Below, piece by piece: positions 13,001 to 24,116 of a stretch of 64,000 nucleotides of DNA. Under the pieces are notes generated by a model. That model worked only from the letters and a program-made list of their open reading frames with translations, was not told the origin of the DNA and did no database searches. The translations under genes were made by a program, and so were the position numbers. Numbering within the stretch: position 1 is the first letter of the stretch; each line of letters opens with the position of its first letter. This DNA is from Aquila chrysaetos chrysaetos (taxonomy: Eukaryota; Chordata; Aves; Accipitriformes; Accipitridae), in the NCBI RefSeq assembly GCF_900496995.4, contig NC_044009.1, positions 8,278,001 through 8,342,000 on the forward strand. Direction: 5' to 3'.

Positions 13001-15609
13001 TGTAGGGAAAGGGGCCCCACAGTTTTACTCCCTGGAGGCAACCATTCTCCCCACCCCTTTTGTGTGTATTTTTTTTTTTTTTTTTTAATGTGCCACACAT
13101 CAGCACAATGCTGACAACTGCATTGTATGTTTTCTGCCTATGCAGCAGTTCAACAGCACACAACTCTGGAAGGTTTTTTGAAAGGGGAAAGGGGGAGGGA
13201 GCTGTCCTTTGCTTTACCGTTTTAATTGCACAGCTTGCTCTTCTACGTGACCACAGGGAAGGAAAAAAACCACTAAGGTGTAAAAACAGTACCATTTTTA
13301 GCATCCAAAAGGGTCAAACTCAGACTTCTCAGAAGATACAGTGGAGCTTAGAGTAAAAGCTACCACAGGCAAGAAAAAAAATACTAATCACCAGGGTTTC
13401 TTCTGTGGAGTTGGAAGTGACCCCAGAAGACAGCTCGTTTGTCCTTGCTTACGGTTGTTACAGTCTCTATGTTTCCACACCTGCCAATGCAGAGATACCA
13501 GCACTGAAAAAGGAAAATGGAAGGAAGGTATGAAAAGCTGGACTGTCAGTTTTGCCACCTGCCAGCAGCAGCTCGATGGAGCCTCAGTGGCACTGCTCCA
13601 AAGAGCAGGGACCAGAGCACATTACCAGCCTTCACAAATAAAGCTGAGTTAATATCTCACACGCAACATGCATTATACAGATAGCACTGGCAAACACAGC
13701 TTCCTTTAAAAATAAGGATGACTAATCCATAGCAGTTTTTCTTTATTTTTTTTAAAGGCCACAAGGCAGAGCTTTTTCCAGAAGCACCAGCCTTTGCTTT
13801 TGTGAAATAGTAAGCAGTGGGAAGGGGAAGCCCTGGGACCTACTCATGCTATCCAGACAGAAGTAACCACAGAAACATTGTGGCTTTCTGTGGCCAGTGT
13901 ACAACACACACTTGCACAACCAGAGCACTGTGCCTTACGCTCCTCAGCAAGGCCAGATCTGACTGCCCAGACAGCTCTGAGATCGCTGCGTGTTCACAAT
14001 ACTTACAAAGAAGGTATCTGCTGTGAAGAGGGGTGACACAAACAATCCTGCATTTCCCTGGGAAAGAAAAAAAAAAGGGAAAACAAAATAAGGCGTAAGA
14101 TAGCTTTCACCCACAATATTGCAACATCCCCCTGCGCTTCCTGGGTCAGGGAAGGGATGCACTGGAAAAAAAGCAGCATGCAGGGTTCTGTAATCGAAGC
14201 AGAGCATCTGCATTAGCTCGGTGGGCCCAGTCCCCCAAGCAAGGTCACTTGGGCTCGCAGGGAGACAACACTAGCACTAGCAAGCCTGCTTTAATGCAAA
14301 GCTGTGGTCAAACCACAGCCGAGCCAGCACTAAAGGAGGTCACTTGGGGACTACAAAAAGGTAATGAATTAAAAAAAAAACACCACCACCAAAAAAAACC
14401 CTATAAGCAGATGTTTACTGACAAGCGGGCAAGGCAACAGCTTCGCTCTGGCAAGCTGCGTGGTCATCTCCACGAAACAGGCAGAGAAGTAACAGCCCGG
14501 TTCCCAGGACGCAGCAAAATACTCTGTATCTACAGAGAACACTGAACAGATTTAGGTTACAGCTTTTAGCCAGCCCCACTTACCAACCTCTCCCCCTCCC
14601 AGCTTTGCAGCCCTAAAACCCACCAAATCCGTCATTTTTTTAAGCACTCAGAAATGGAGATTTGCCACCAATGTGATTTTTGGTGGTGGCACCATTAAAA
14701 TACTTACCCACCTCACAGACAAGGGCTGTGAAATCTTAAATTTGTGAGTGTTTGCAAATGATTTTGAAAGCCTTCCAAGGAAGGTGCTGTAGGATTGTAA
14801 ATCCTTCCCATTATTAATAAAATGGAGCTATTGTTCCAGCTCTAATCAAGACTTGTCTCCAGCTGGGCAATTTTAAAATGCAATTCAAAACGCACACACA
14901 CACACACAAAAAAAAAAAAACAAACCACCATCATGAGGAAGCTTCAACCCACAGGCTACCAGGAAAAAAAAAAAAAAAAAAAAAAATCACTGAAAGAGCT
15001 AGCTGTTCTTTTAAGGGGAAGGGGGAAAGAAAATAAAAAATAATAACCCTGCTATTTAAAATGAATTCCAAGCGGGAGCATGTTGGGGTGGGGGGGAAGC
15101 CTCCCTCCCACTGCCTGGGAAAGGTCACTTCTGCCATCGGTGCCCTCGCTATGCCAGATTCAAGGCTGCGGCAGTGCGTGCGAGCGAGCAACCCCATTGC
15201 TGCGAGCCCAGCCTCATCCATCTCCATCAGGAGACATCTCTGCTTTTAATTTATTTAGCAAAGGGGGAGGAAAAAGAAGATTAAAAAAAAAAAAAAAACC
15301 AACAACAAAAAAAACCAGAACCCCCCTTGCAAACACCTCCCAGCACCCTTTTCAAGGATGGGGAAATCTATCAAGGGGGAGAGGCTTGGAAAAAGGCTGC
15401 CAGCCGGGTAGGGAAAGCAGGCAGAGGTGGTGCATCCTTTGCATCCTCCTCCTCCTCCTCCTCCCCCGACGGCAGGCGCCACGCCTGCCCGGCGCTGCGG
15501 CAAAGGCTCCGCAGTGGGTGCTCCCCTCCCCCGTAGAAACTTCTGGAATAAGCAGACAAGCTGGGGAGAGCAGAGAAACCTTTATACCCGCAGAGGAATT
15601 TTAAAAAAA

Positions 15610-15628
15610 AAGAGAGAGAGAGAGAGAG
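15610..15628. repeat. (GA)n microsatellite
   Basis: This is an uninterrupted AG repeat of about nine units following an A-run. It lies 150 bp after a CCT-repeat tract (about 15440-15460), so the region is a purine/pyrimidine-strand-biased simple-repeat cluster. Confidence 0.95.
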
Positions 15629-16268
15629 CAAGCAACAGAGCACATAATAAAAGGGAGAAGATTGCACAAGGATGGGATGCGTGCAGGGAAAAAAAATAGA
15701 TATATAAAAATTAAGCCCACGAGCGGCTTTGGCAGCCCCGGCTCGGCGGGGTTTTGCAGCCTGCTTGGCTTTAAATAAAACGCCCCAACACAAAGCACAC
15801 ACACAAAAAAAATGGTGGTGTTTGGAGCGCTAGATGGTGGGATAAAGGAGCTGATCCCTCCTCCCGGATCTACAGCAAAGCCCTGCCATTTCAGTTGAAC
15901 TAATTTGTCCTCTCTTTTTGTTGCAATGAATTGTCTGATCCGGACTATTTGATTGCATTTGCAGCTTCAGTTACTGGGGTTTGTTTTTGTGTGCCTTTTT
16001 TTTTTCCTTTTTGGTTCTCTCTTATTGTTGGTTTTTTCTGAGTGTATTTTTTCCTCTTTAAATTTAAAAAAATCCTCCCCAAATCTCCCAAGGAAAATCT
16101 ACATCTCTGTGGAACAAATAAAACATTCAGGCACAAACTTCCACCATGGACTGTAAAAAAGAGATGGGTTGCTTTTTGTTCTTTTTCTTTTTTTTTTTTT
16201 TTATGGCATTTTTTTCTCCTGCTTTTAGGATATATGGTAGTAGAAAACCAATGGAGGAAAACAAAGGT

Positions 16269-16291
16269 AATATATATATATATATATATAA
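16269..16291. repeat. (TA)n microsatellite
   Basis: This is a run of about eleven TA dinucleotides in an AT-rich segment that contains further short TATATA clusters (16306-16335 and 16401-16410). It is probably polymorphic and has no coding role. Confidence 0.95.
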
Positions 16292-17049
16292 AATCAAACA
16301 TATATATGGGCCAAAATTACAGTGATTATATATAATTAAATCATAGTGTTTCAGGTGTGTGGGTTTATTTTATATTCTGTAATCAGTCCCTGGAAAAAGG
16401 AGATATATATAAAAATATGTAGTAAATACATAGAAATATTTCTGTATAGGTAGAAATAAAAGAGCATCTATATGGGCCTAAATCTGTAATTCCAGGAAAA
16501 AATAGCAGTATTTTAGGCATGCGGTTTTTAATAAAGAAGGGGCAATGTTATAACATAGCCTGTAACAACACTGTGGTACAGGAAAAGGTAAGGCAATGTT
16601 AAAAAAAGTATTTTAAAAAAAGCATACGTGGTACCTTGGCTGCAGCCTCCAACAACGAGCGTTTGGATGTTACAGGGTATTTTTTTTTTTTTTATGGTAT
16701 TACCACGTCTGATCACACCAAGTTATGCTTTTAATTAACCGAATGGCAGGCAGGTCGTTGTGGGGAGCAAGGCAAGCAGCAACGGCTTCTTCCCCACGCC
16801 ACTCCGGCTCAGAAGATAAATCAATCCTCGGGTGTTTTATGTTTTCTGGTGGTTTGTTTTTTTTTTTTAAAGTGCATTTAGGTATTTTCCATGCCGTGAG
16901 GAGAGCGGGACGTGGTGGTTTCAACCCCTGTGAAGGAGAAAAGCGGTGGAAGAGAAAGAATTAGGCATAAAACTACCCACCTTGGGGTTCGTGTGGAAAG
17001 AGCAATTCTGGGCCAAAAATCTTCACGCTATGTGGAAAAAAACCCGAAA

Positions 17050-17610
17050 CATTTCAGGGGTCGGTGCCGGCGAGCTGTGCCGTGAGGGGAGCGAGGGGAC
17101 GACGTTGCCGGGGGGGGCTGAGGCGGCGACGGCGCCTGGGGCTGGGGGGGGGAGGCCGAGGCCTCCGCCACCCCCATGGCCGAGTGGAAATGCGCATTTC
17201 TGGGCATTTTCGCATCCTTCTGCAAAGGCGACGAGGAGAAGAAGGGGGGGTGGGGGAAGGTCAGGTTTCACCCGCAGCGCTTTCGCCGCCTGCCTGGAGG
17301 GGATACGCACATCAGGAGGAGCCCCTCCGCCACGCTCCTGGCACGGCTGAAGCCCACGCTCGCCGCCCCGGCCCCCGCAGCCGCCTATCGTCCGTCCTTC
17401 CCCCCGCTGCCCGCCCGGCGCCATTTTGTCGCCTCGGCGCCGCTCGCCGTGGCTTCGCCGGGCGGCCATTTTGTGAAGCGAGCGGCGGGGCGGGGGGGGG
17501 GGAAGTGGCGCAGTTCCTGCAGTACCGCGGGCGCGGCGGCGCTGTGGAGCCAGAGGCGGCGGGGCCGGGCCGTGAGGGGCAGTCCACGCCCTCCTCCTCC
17601 TTTTGTCAGG
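17050..17610. promoter_or_regulatory. Unassigned CpG island with two YY1-type sites (possible lncRNA promoter)
   Basis: This isolated, strongly CpG-rich island lies about 11 kb upstream of the SPEN start and 4 kb downstream of the FBLIM1 3' end. Two close YY1-like elements, AAAATGGCGCC (minus strand, about 17419-17429) and AAAATGGCCGCC (minus strand, about 17462-17473), resemble the AAnATGGCGGC element that often lies just inside YY1-driven start sites. Both point to the minus strand. Neither strand's open frame shows protein-family similarity. From memory, human has a non-coding transcript (SPEN-AS1) between FBLIM1 and SPEN; equivalence to that locus is inference. An alternative distal SPEN promoter is equally possible. 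Confidence 0.55.
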
Positions 17611-20600
17611 CAAATACCCTCCCTTTTCTTGCTTGTATCTCTTTTTTTTGCCACAAAAAGCGTGGTGCCCTTAAAACACCTGGTGGAGGCCGATCGCCTC
17701 AGCAAGATTCACCCTCGGACGAAGCAATCCGATAAAGGAGATTAAAGTCTATTCCCCCGGCTAGGCTGTGAGGGAAAGTTTAGCCGCACGGAGAATTAAT
17801 ATTTATTTTTAGGAGCTATTCCCCCCACTCCTCCCTCCAACTTTTTTCCCAGTGATAAATCACCGAGGTCAATAACCTGCCTTGACAAACAGGACAACCT
17901 CTGCGACAAATCTCTGTTCTTTTTGTTTTTAAACCCCTCACCTATGGGCCCTAATGGACACTCCAGCAAAGTAAAGATGTAACATAAACAGCTTGAAGCC
18001 AGGTCTGGGTCAAAATTGTTAATTTTTGGGAAATAGGGCTGCGGGATGCTGTAGTCACTGCTGATACGATGAAGGAAAGCTAGGATATGAAATGTCAAAG
18101 CCCTGCTTGCAGGCATGTGCCATGCATCTATTTTCAGAAACAGGGTGCGTTGGGGTTTTTGGGTTTTTTTCCCTTTTTTTTTCAAATTTTTAAAATAACC
18201 TAGTGTATCACTTGCAGCCTGGTAACACACATTAACTGTCTGCATTGATTTTTGCCTTGTGTTATCAAAAACACATCGTGCTTTAAAAATAAATTGTGGC
18301 ACTGGATGTTTCAGTTTTGTGGGGGAAAATGGGACAAAAAGGAGAATACTGCATTTTTTTTTTTTTTTAATAGATCCTGCCTGTGCTGCATAATGAAGCT
18401 AGAGAAATTCAGGGCTTGGGCTGCTCCCAGAGTAATCCCTGGTTCCCCATCCCCCACCCCCTTAGCCAGCAGGATCAGTCCACTTTTCATTTAAGAAATA
18501 GTAGTTTTTTAGGTTGTGTCAAAGACAGGAAAGTGCAGAAAATGGGTCCGAACACTCTTGCAGGGAAGGACAATGCTGCAGCAAGCCAGCTGGGATATGG
18601 TTGCAATTAACCCGGGTCGACCAAAGGAAAAACCCAGTTTTTCTCCAGCTCTCTCCATCCCATTTGAAAAAAAACAACAAAACATCATCAGCACTAAGCA
18701 CCTAACCCTCCTCCCAGAGCATTTTCCAGCCAGCAAAGCCCCGGCAGCTGCTTCAGCCTCAGTTTCCCATCCTGCAGCTTTTCCCTCTGCTCAGCCAGCT
18801 CTTTCCCAGCTCCTTGAAGGTAGTGATGGCAGAGCGAAGGCACGCGAGGAATCCAGCTCATCTCTCCCTCTCTGCTTTTTGCATTTCTCACGGCTGACCG
18901 GGGCGAATGCTGAGGTAAAGCATTTTCCAGCCCGTTTCCCTTTACAGGCTCACTTTCCCTGTGCCATGCCAAAATCTTCGGCTTGCAAACAAAACCTGCA
19001 AAAAGGCCTTATATATTACAAAGCAACACTTTGACTATTCATTTAAAAATACTATGGCCATGCCTGTGAGCTCCTCCTTTAATTTAAAAGCGCCTTTTAA
19101 AAAACAGGCATTCCTTTGAGTTGCAAGAAAGATTCTTTGGGTTTTTTATGTGATACACTGTTGTATTCCTGGGAGCAAATTGGACTCGCAGCAGGGTACG
19201 GTATCGGATGCCTTTGCTGGGAAAACCCAGGGAAATTTTATCCCCTGGCCGCACCCAGCCTGAAGTGAAGAAATATTTGCATTTGCTTCTCCTTGGAGGA
19301 CAGCCAGGTCCCTCCCTGCTCTCCTTGGCCTGCCAAGAGGGATTGCAAGAAAAGATGGGCTTATTGCAGCAGCCGAGGGAAGGGCAGGGCCCAGTCGGTG
19401 TGATTCAGAGGCATACAATTCTCTTTGCCCTTTTGCACTGCCATTGGAATAAGACACGAGACACCTTGAGTGGGTTTTACGCCTGGGTGGTCTCGGGGGG
19501 GTCTGCAAGGCTTTGGGGGGCTCCCAGGGCAGAGCAGGAACTTCATATTGCTCCGTGTGTGCTTTGTATTTGTTTTATTTTTGCTAGCAGACCCAGGCGC
19601 TTGCAAAAGCACTTGCAACGGGGCAAGGAGCCCAAGGACAGGCTGAGCCGTCACAGCTGATGTGGGCTTGCTCAGCAGCAGGATAGGACCCAGGTCCCAC
19701 AGCTTCACCCCTGCAAAATCTCCTCCATGCGGCTCAGCCAGTGCTAGAAATTCCTCAAGATCCTCCTGGGGGAAGATGCGGGGCTGTGCTTTTCAGGCAT
19801 AGCAACACTCCCCATGCCTCAGCTTGTAATGCTTCTCCCCGTATCCAAGAAGAAAATGGCTTAAATCAGTCTTTTATCCTCTTACCTCCATGTCCATCTA
19901 TCCCTGTCCCTTGTCATCCTCTGCTCCTGGAAAAGTATGCCAAATCTGACCACTTCTGCGTCCCTTCACCGTGCCGCCAAACTCTCCAGCTCCACCTTGT
20001 CATTCTCCTTACCCTCCAGCATCTTCTCCAAAGGTTCACGTCGATAAAAACATTTCCCTGCCTACCTCCAGCCAAAACTTGCCGCAGTCCGGGTGCTAAC
20101 AGCCCATCCCGGCTTGCTCTGCAGGGGAAATACCCGAACCCTTCCTGCCATTAGCTCTGCGGAGGAGTAGCATAGCTTGCTGAGCACCCAAGGGTGCTTC
20201 CCCGAGGGTTTAAGCCAGTGTGCAATCCAAGAATGCATCCAAAACGCCACTCAGTATCAGCGTTTCCATCCTCCCTGAAAACCTCGCTTGGGAAAATACC
20301 CGTATTGCAAAAAAACCAAGCAACACTATGCTCTCTGGGGCTTCCCTTCCCCACTCCCTTTGGCCACCACCAAGTCTGCCCACGTCCTTTTACATCTTCA
20401 GCATCATTCTGGTGCCTGGTTTTCCCCACCAGGCAAAAGACTTTAGAAAGCGAGAGGTGACTTTGAGCATGGGACTTCCCCAGCATGGGACGCGGGGTCC
20501 CCACCCAGCCAGACCCAAAGCCACCTACTTACGTGACCGGGACAGACTGCAACTTTACATTAACATCCTATTTATAAGTAAGTTTATAGCAAGTTATGAC

Positions 20601-21554
20601 CTGATTGATGGGCCGTAGACGCACATTAACAAACATTGAGTAATAGGCTTTGTAGATGGGGAGAGTTGGCAGGAAATAATTGTGGAGTTGGTGTGATTAA
20701 TCAACCAGCCCACTGGACTCCAGTGCATACATTAACCATATATTAACCCTTTCATTCATAAATACAGCATGTGCTGGAGAGACATTATACAACATGACCT
20801 AGAAGCATATGGCTGCTGGTTTGGTGGTAGTTTTTTTTTTTTTTAGCAGCTCCCTTTTTTCCATCAGGAAAGCATTAAACATCATCTCAGATGCTCTTGC
20901 TATTTTCTGCTCTTGATTTGTGGCTTTTTAAGTGCTTTCAGTTAAAAAGAAAACCCCTCTTTCTCCGACTGGTTTGCAATGCCCTCGCAAACAAAACCAC
21001 TAAGCACCAGTGACATCAGTTGCACAGATGTTGGGCACGCAGAAAAAGAGTCTAATTTCTGCTGGTTTGGGGGTTGGACCCAGAGAAGATGGAAAAGCTT
21101 CCGATGGCGGAGTGATGTTGTCTTGGATAATGTGCAATAACGGGGCTATCGGATATAGGAGAGTGCGTTTAGCTGGAGTTTTTCTGCCTGATGGAGGAAT
21201 TTGTGCTCTGGCTGCCCTCTGCCGGCTCTGGGACTTGGTTGAGATGGAGCCCAGAGAGCACAGGCTGGCTGCAAAAAAATCACCACCACCAAACACACTT
21301 TGATCAACATCACCGCACATCGTAAAATCCCAAGTCCGGCCCCAAAAAACGACCCTCTGCTCTCCCCCGGGGCGACAGCGGCATCTGCCAAATCGCTGCA
21401 CCCCGAAATCAGCTGCATTATTGTCCTGAGCGACCTGACTTTTGCCATGCCTATAAAACCTAAAAAGTGGCTTTTTTTCTTATTTTTAAACTTGCATTTT
21501 ATGGGTTTGGAATGCAGGGCGGATGAAAGAAACGAGGTTTTTTAAACTCGGGGT
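17611..21554. other. Intergenic DNA between the orphan CpG island and FBLIM1
   Basis: I see no coding exon with family similarity. A MIR-core-like word is at 18754-18768. The segment 20540-20830 is AT-rich, non-repetitive and dense in homeodomain-like words (TGATTGATGG, TGATTAATCA, repeated ATTAAC), and could be an enhancer. The right end meets the FBLIM1 polyadenylation region. Confidence 0.65.
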
Positions 21555-21982
21555 TTTATTTAACTGCGAGTAACTAAATCAGTGCCTGCTCTCTGCATCA
21601 CCGCAGAGAGAAACGTTTAATTGAAACCCCAAGGAAGCTCGAGAAGAAAGAAAAAACACCCAAGGAAACCAAACCAGCCTCGGAAAAGGAGTTTAAAAAA
21701 AGAAATAAGTGAACGAAACCTCAGCTCCTCCACCACCACTGCTCTCCCAGGGCTTTTTACGTTTGTAACGAGCACAGAGCCATGCTGGGACACATCTGTG
21801 CTTCTCCGCTTGGCCAGCCCAGCAGGTTGGGGTCCTGGGTACATTTTGGTGATGAAAATGCCGGTCGTGCAGCTATTTGGGGGTGCAGCAGGCACCTCGG
21901 GACCAGCTGCAGGGTGCATCCTCGTGGGTGCACCCCCTTTTTGGTGGCCGGTGCTGGAAGATGGAGGCTGAGCCACAGGGTT
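21555..21982 (-). terminator. FBLIM1: FBLIM1 3' UTR with polyadenylation signals
   Basis: Downstream of the FBLIM1 stop, the minus strand carries ATTAAA (plus-strand TTTAAT at 21616-21621) and a canonical AATAAA (plus-strand TTTATT at 21555-21560). Either gives a 3' UTR of about 370-450 bases. The AATAAA is the likelier main site. Cleavage has not been observed. Confidence 0.65.
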
Positions 21983-24116
21983 TTAGCAGGACGACTCGTT
22001 TCGCCAGCGGACGTGGCAGGACTTGCAGAGGAGGTGGTCGTCCAGGGGGTAGCACCCATTCTCTGTCGGCTCCGGTGACAAGGGCGTCCCGCAGCTCTGG
22101 GGGTGAGAAGGGAAAGAGAGGCCACGTTTTAGGGGTCCACATGCTGCATTTGCATGTGACACACTGTGCCATCATATCCCACCTTTCCTGCAAAATCCAC
22201 CAGCACTTGGAAAAAAGCAGCAAACTACATCAAAAGCATGAAAAGCTGAAGCTCTCCTGGCCAAACACATTGTCCTTTTCACCTGATTTATCTGTTTTTC
22301 CCCCTCCCTGTCACTTGCAAGATAAACTGCTGGCTAAAAAATAACCCTGGGCACTGTAAGCCCCGTGGCCATGCTTTGCAAAGGCTTGGTGCCAAACACC
22401 TCGGCTTTTGGGAGCCCATCGGGACTGTACCTCGCAGCGGTAGCAGCTCTCATGGAAACTGCGTCCCAGGCACTCGATCTTGTAGGTGTCCTTATCCTCG
22501 CGGGGGACTATGGGGTGCTTGCAGGCGCTGCAAACTGCAGCATATTTCCTGGTGGGAGCAAACAGGAGCGGCATGAGCCCTGTGGGGTGACGAGGATGAG
22601 CTGAGCCCCCCCAACATGGGGGATGCTCCCCCGTTTCCATGCTCACCAACCTGTAAAAGTCGGCCACCAACCTGTAAAAGTCGGCCACGCAGTACACCTC
22701 GTCCCGCTCATCCACGGCGAAGCTCTCGGCGCCGATGGCCCGGCCGCAGGCGGTGCAGGAGAAGCAGCCAGGGTGGTAGCCCTTGCCCAGGGCACGGACA
22801 ATGCGCTCTGCAATCAGCCCCCGGCACTTGGCACATTTCTCCAGCGTGGCCTGGAGTTTGGGGACACACACCATGAGATGCCAGCTCCCACTCCAAGAAA
22901 CTGCATCTGCAACTCCTCTGAGGGCGCTGGTTGTCCCCGAGGAAGGACAGGTACCTGGTAGCAGGCATCGCACGTGGGCCGCCCATCTCTTTGGTAGTAG
23001 CGCTGGCCAGCCAGGAGCCGGTGGCATGTCCGGCAGGTGAAGCAGTCGGCGTGGTATTGCTTCCGCATCGCCTCCACTGTTGGCTCCCGGGGTCCCACCA
23101 CTTTGTGGCAGAAGGCACAGATGTCTACGGGAAGAAGGGAGAGGGGTTCGGTGCTGTGTGCCTCAGTTTCCTGAACTGGGAACAAGCCCACACTGCGCAG
23201 CTGGGTCCTCCCCTTACCTCTGGAGCTGTCCCTCTCCGGGTACCCATTCGCATCCTGCCACTGTGTCTTGCCCGCTTGCTCCTGGCAAAATTTGGGCGGC
23301 CTCAATTCAGCGGGGAAGGCAGAAGGAGCCTGGTAAGCAGGGAAAGCAAAGGCATGCTACATTTATGCTCTTGCAGGTGGGGAAACTGAGGCACTGGGGC
23401 AAGTGCACCCCATTGTCCTCACCTGGAGGGTGGCAGGTGTTGCAAGGTCCAATTGCTGCAGCGCCGGACCCAGTGCCTCTGCAGACAACGGCTGGGGCGC
23501 TTTGGAGAGGATGAGGACCGGTGGGGACGAAGGCACGGGGGCTGCTGGGCGGATTTCTGCAGTGAAAGCCAGACATGGCAGGTTTAGGGGGGCAATAACA
23601 TCCAATAACGCCCTGTCACAATAATGCCCCAACAGCTTTGCAGCGGCGCTTGCTGACCTGCCCCAAAAGCAAACGCTGTCCCAGCCAGAGTGGACAAACA
23701 GCACTGATAAGCGCCCAGCGATGGAGAGCAAACACAGCCCTTCCCCAGCAGCCGGATCCATCCCGGGATGGGTGCAGGGATTTGGGGAATAGCCCCCCCA
23801 GAAAAACCCCCATTCCTCCCTGCCTGCATACGCATCCTTTAGGAAAGCATCTCCGCAGCATCCTCAGCACCATCATCATCCTCCCAACACCACTTGCAGC
23901 CCCCTGCGGACGCCCCTCACCTCTGTTGGGCAATGTGGGGGGCTGCGGCGGTGGGGTCTGGGGGTGATGTGTGCCTGGGACCTCGGCACCGTCTGGCTGC
24001 GGCTCTCTTTGGGTTTTCTCCTTGGTTACCACCTCCCTCCGTGGCGGCACCAAGGTGATGAAGACTGATGAAGCGATCCTCTTCTCCGCTTTCCCTGGCA
24101 GCATCGCTGAAGCCAT
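21983..24116 (-). CDS. FBLIM1: FBLIM1 (migfilin), filamin-binding LIM protein 1
   Basis: Migfilin is an adaptor at cell-matrix and cell-cell junctions linking filamin, kindlin and VASP. Seven coding exons join in frame: 24116-23921, 23556-23423, 23329-23218, 23124-22955, 22850-22672 (or 22651), 22548-22431 and 22096-21983, giving 340 residues; human has 373. The N-terminus (residues 1-30) carries the filamin-binding segment around [17 protein letters not shown] shortened proline-rich region reaches residue 147. Three LIM domains follow: CAFC...[10 protein letters not shown]...CDAC, CAKC...[10 protein letters not shown]...CVAD, and CSAC...HESCYRC...CKSC, with all zinc ligands present. The ATG at 24116 is chosen because human also begins MAS before the same motif. 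The acceptor at 24129/24130 shows that at least one upstream non-coding exon exists. The exon 5 donor is duplicated in frame (see findings). Confidence 0.96.
22644..22688 (-). repeat. FBLIM1: Tandem 21-bp duplication over the FBLIM1 exon 5 splice donor
   Basis: Two perfect direct copies with a 21-bp period span the end of the LIM2 exon. Each ends with the same CAG/GTTGGT donor, one at 22672/22671 and one at 22651/22650. The first donor yields the expected LIM2-LIM3 junction (CVADFYR-KYAAVC). The second adds exactly seven residues, LVADFYR, without changing frame. The ORF runs open through both copies. Confidence 0.9.

Larger units (their letters stand above)
7071..17040. other. Gene-poor intergenic DNA upstream of SPEN
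   Basis: I find no exon with recognisable protein similarity on either strand. The content is moderately AT-rich unique sequence with simple repeats: a CA tract followed by A-run near 14892-14922, an A24 run at 14963-14986, GA repeats at 15610-15628, a TA tract at 16269-16291 and a CCT tract near 15440-15460. An AT-rich, low-repeat block at about 10.32-10.56 kb could be a conserved non-coding element, which needs alignment. A MIR-core-like word (TGCCTCAGTTTCCCC) is at 8326-8340. Confidence 0.7.

Noticed and set aside
14963-14986. A24 run (also about 33447-33469) considered as a processed-pseudogene tail
   Set aside because: No gene-like sequence precedes either run, and no target-site duplication was visible.
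17023-17745. Long frames on both strands over the 17-kb CpG island
   Set aside because: Composition is that of CpG-island translation, with no domain or family similarity. The island is kept only as a regulatory feature.
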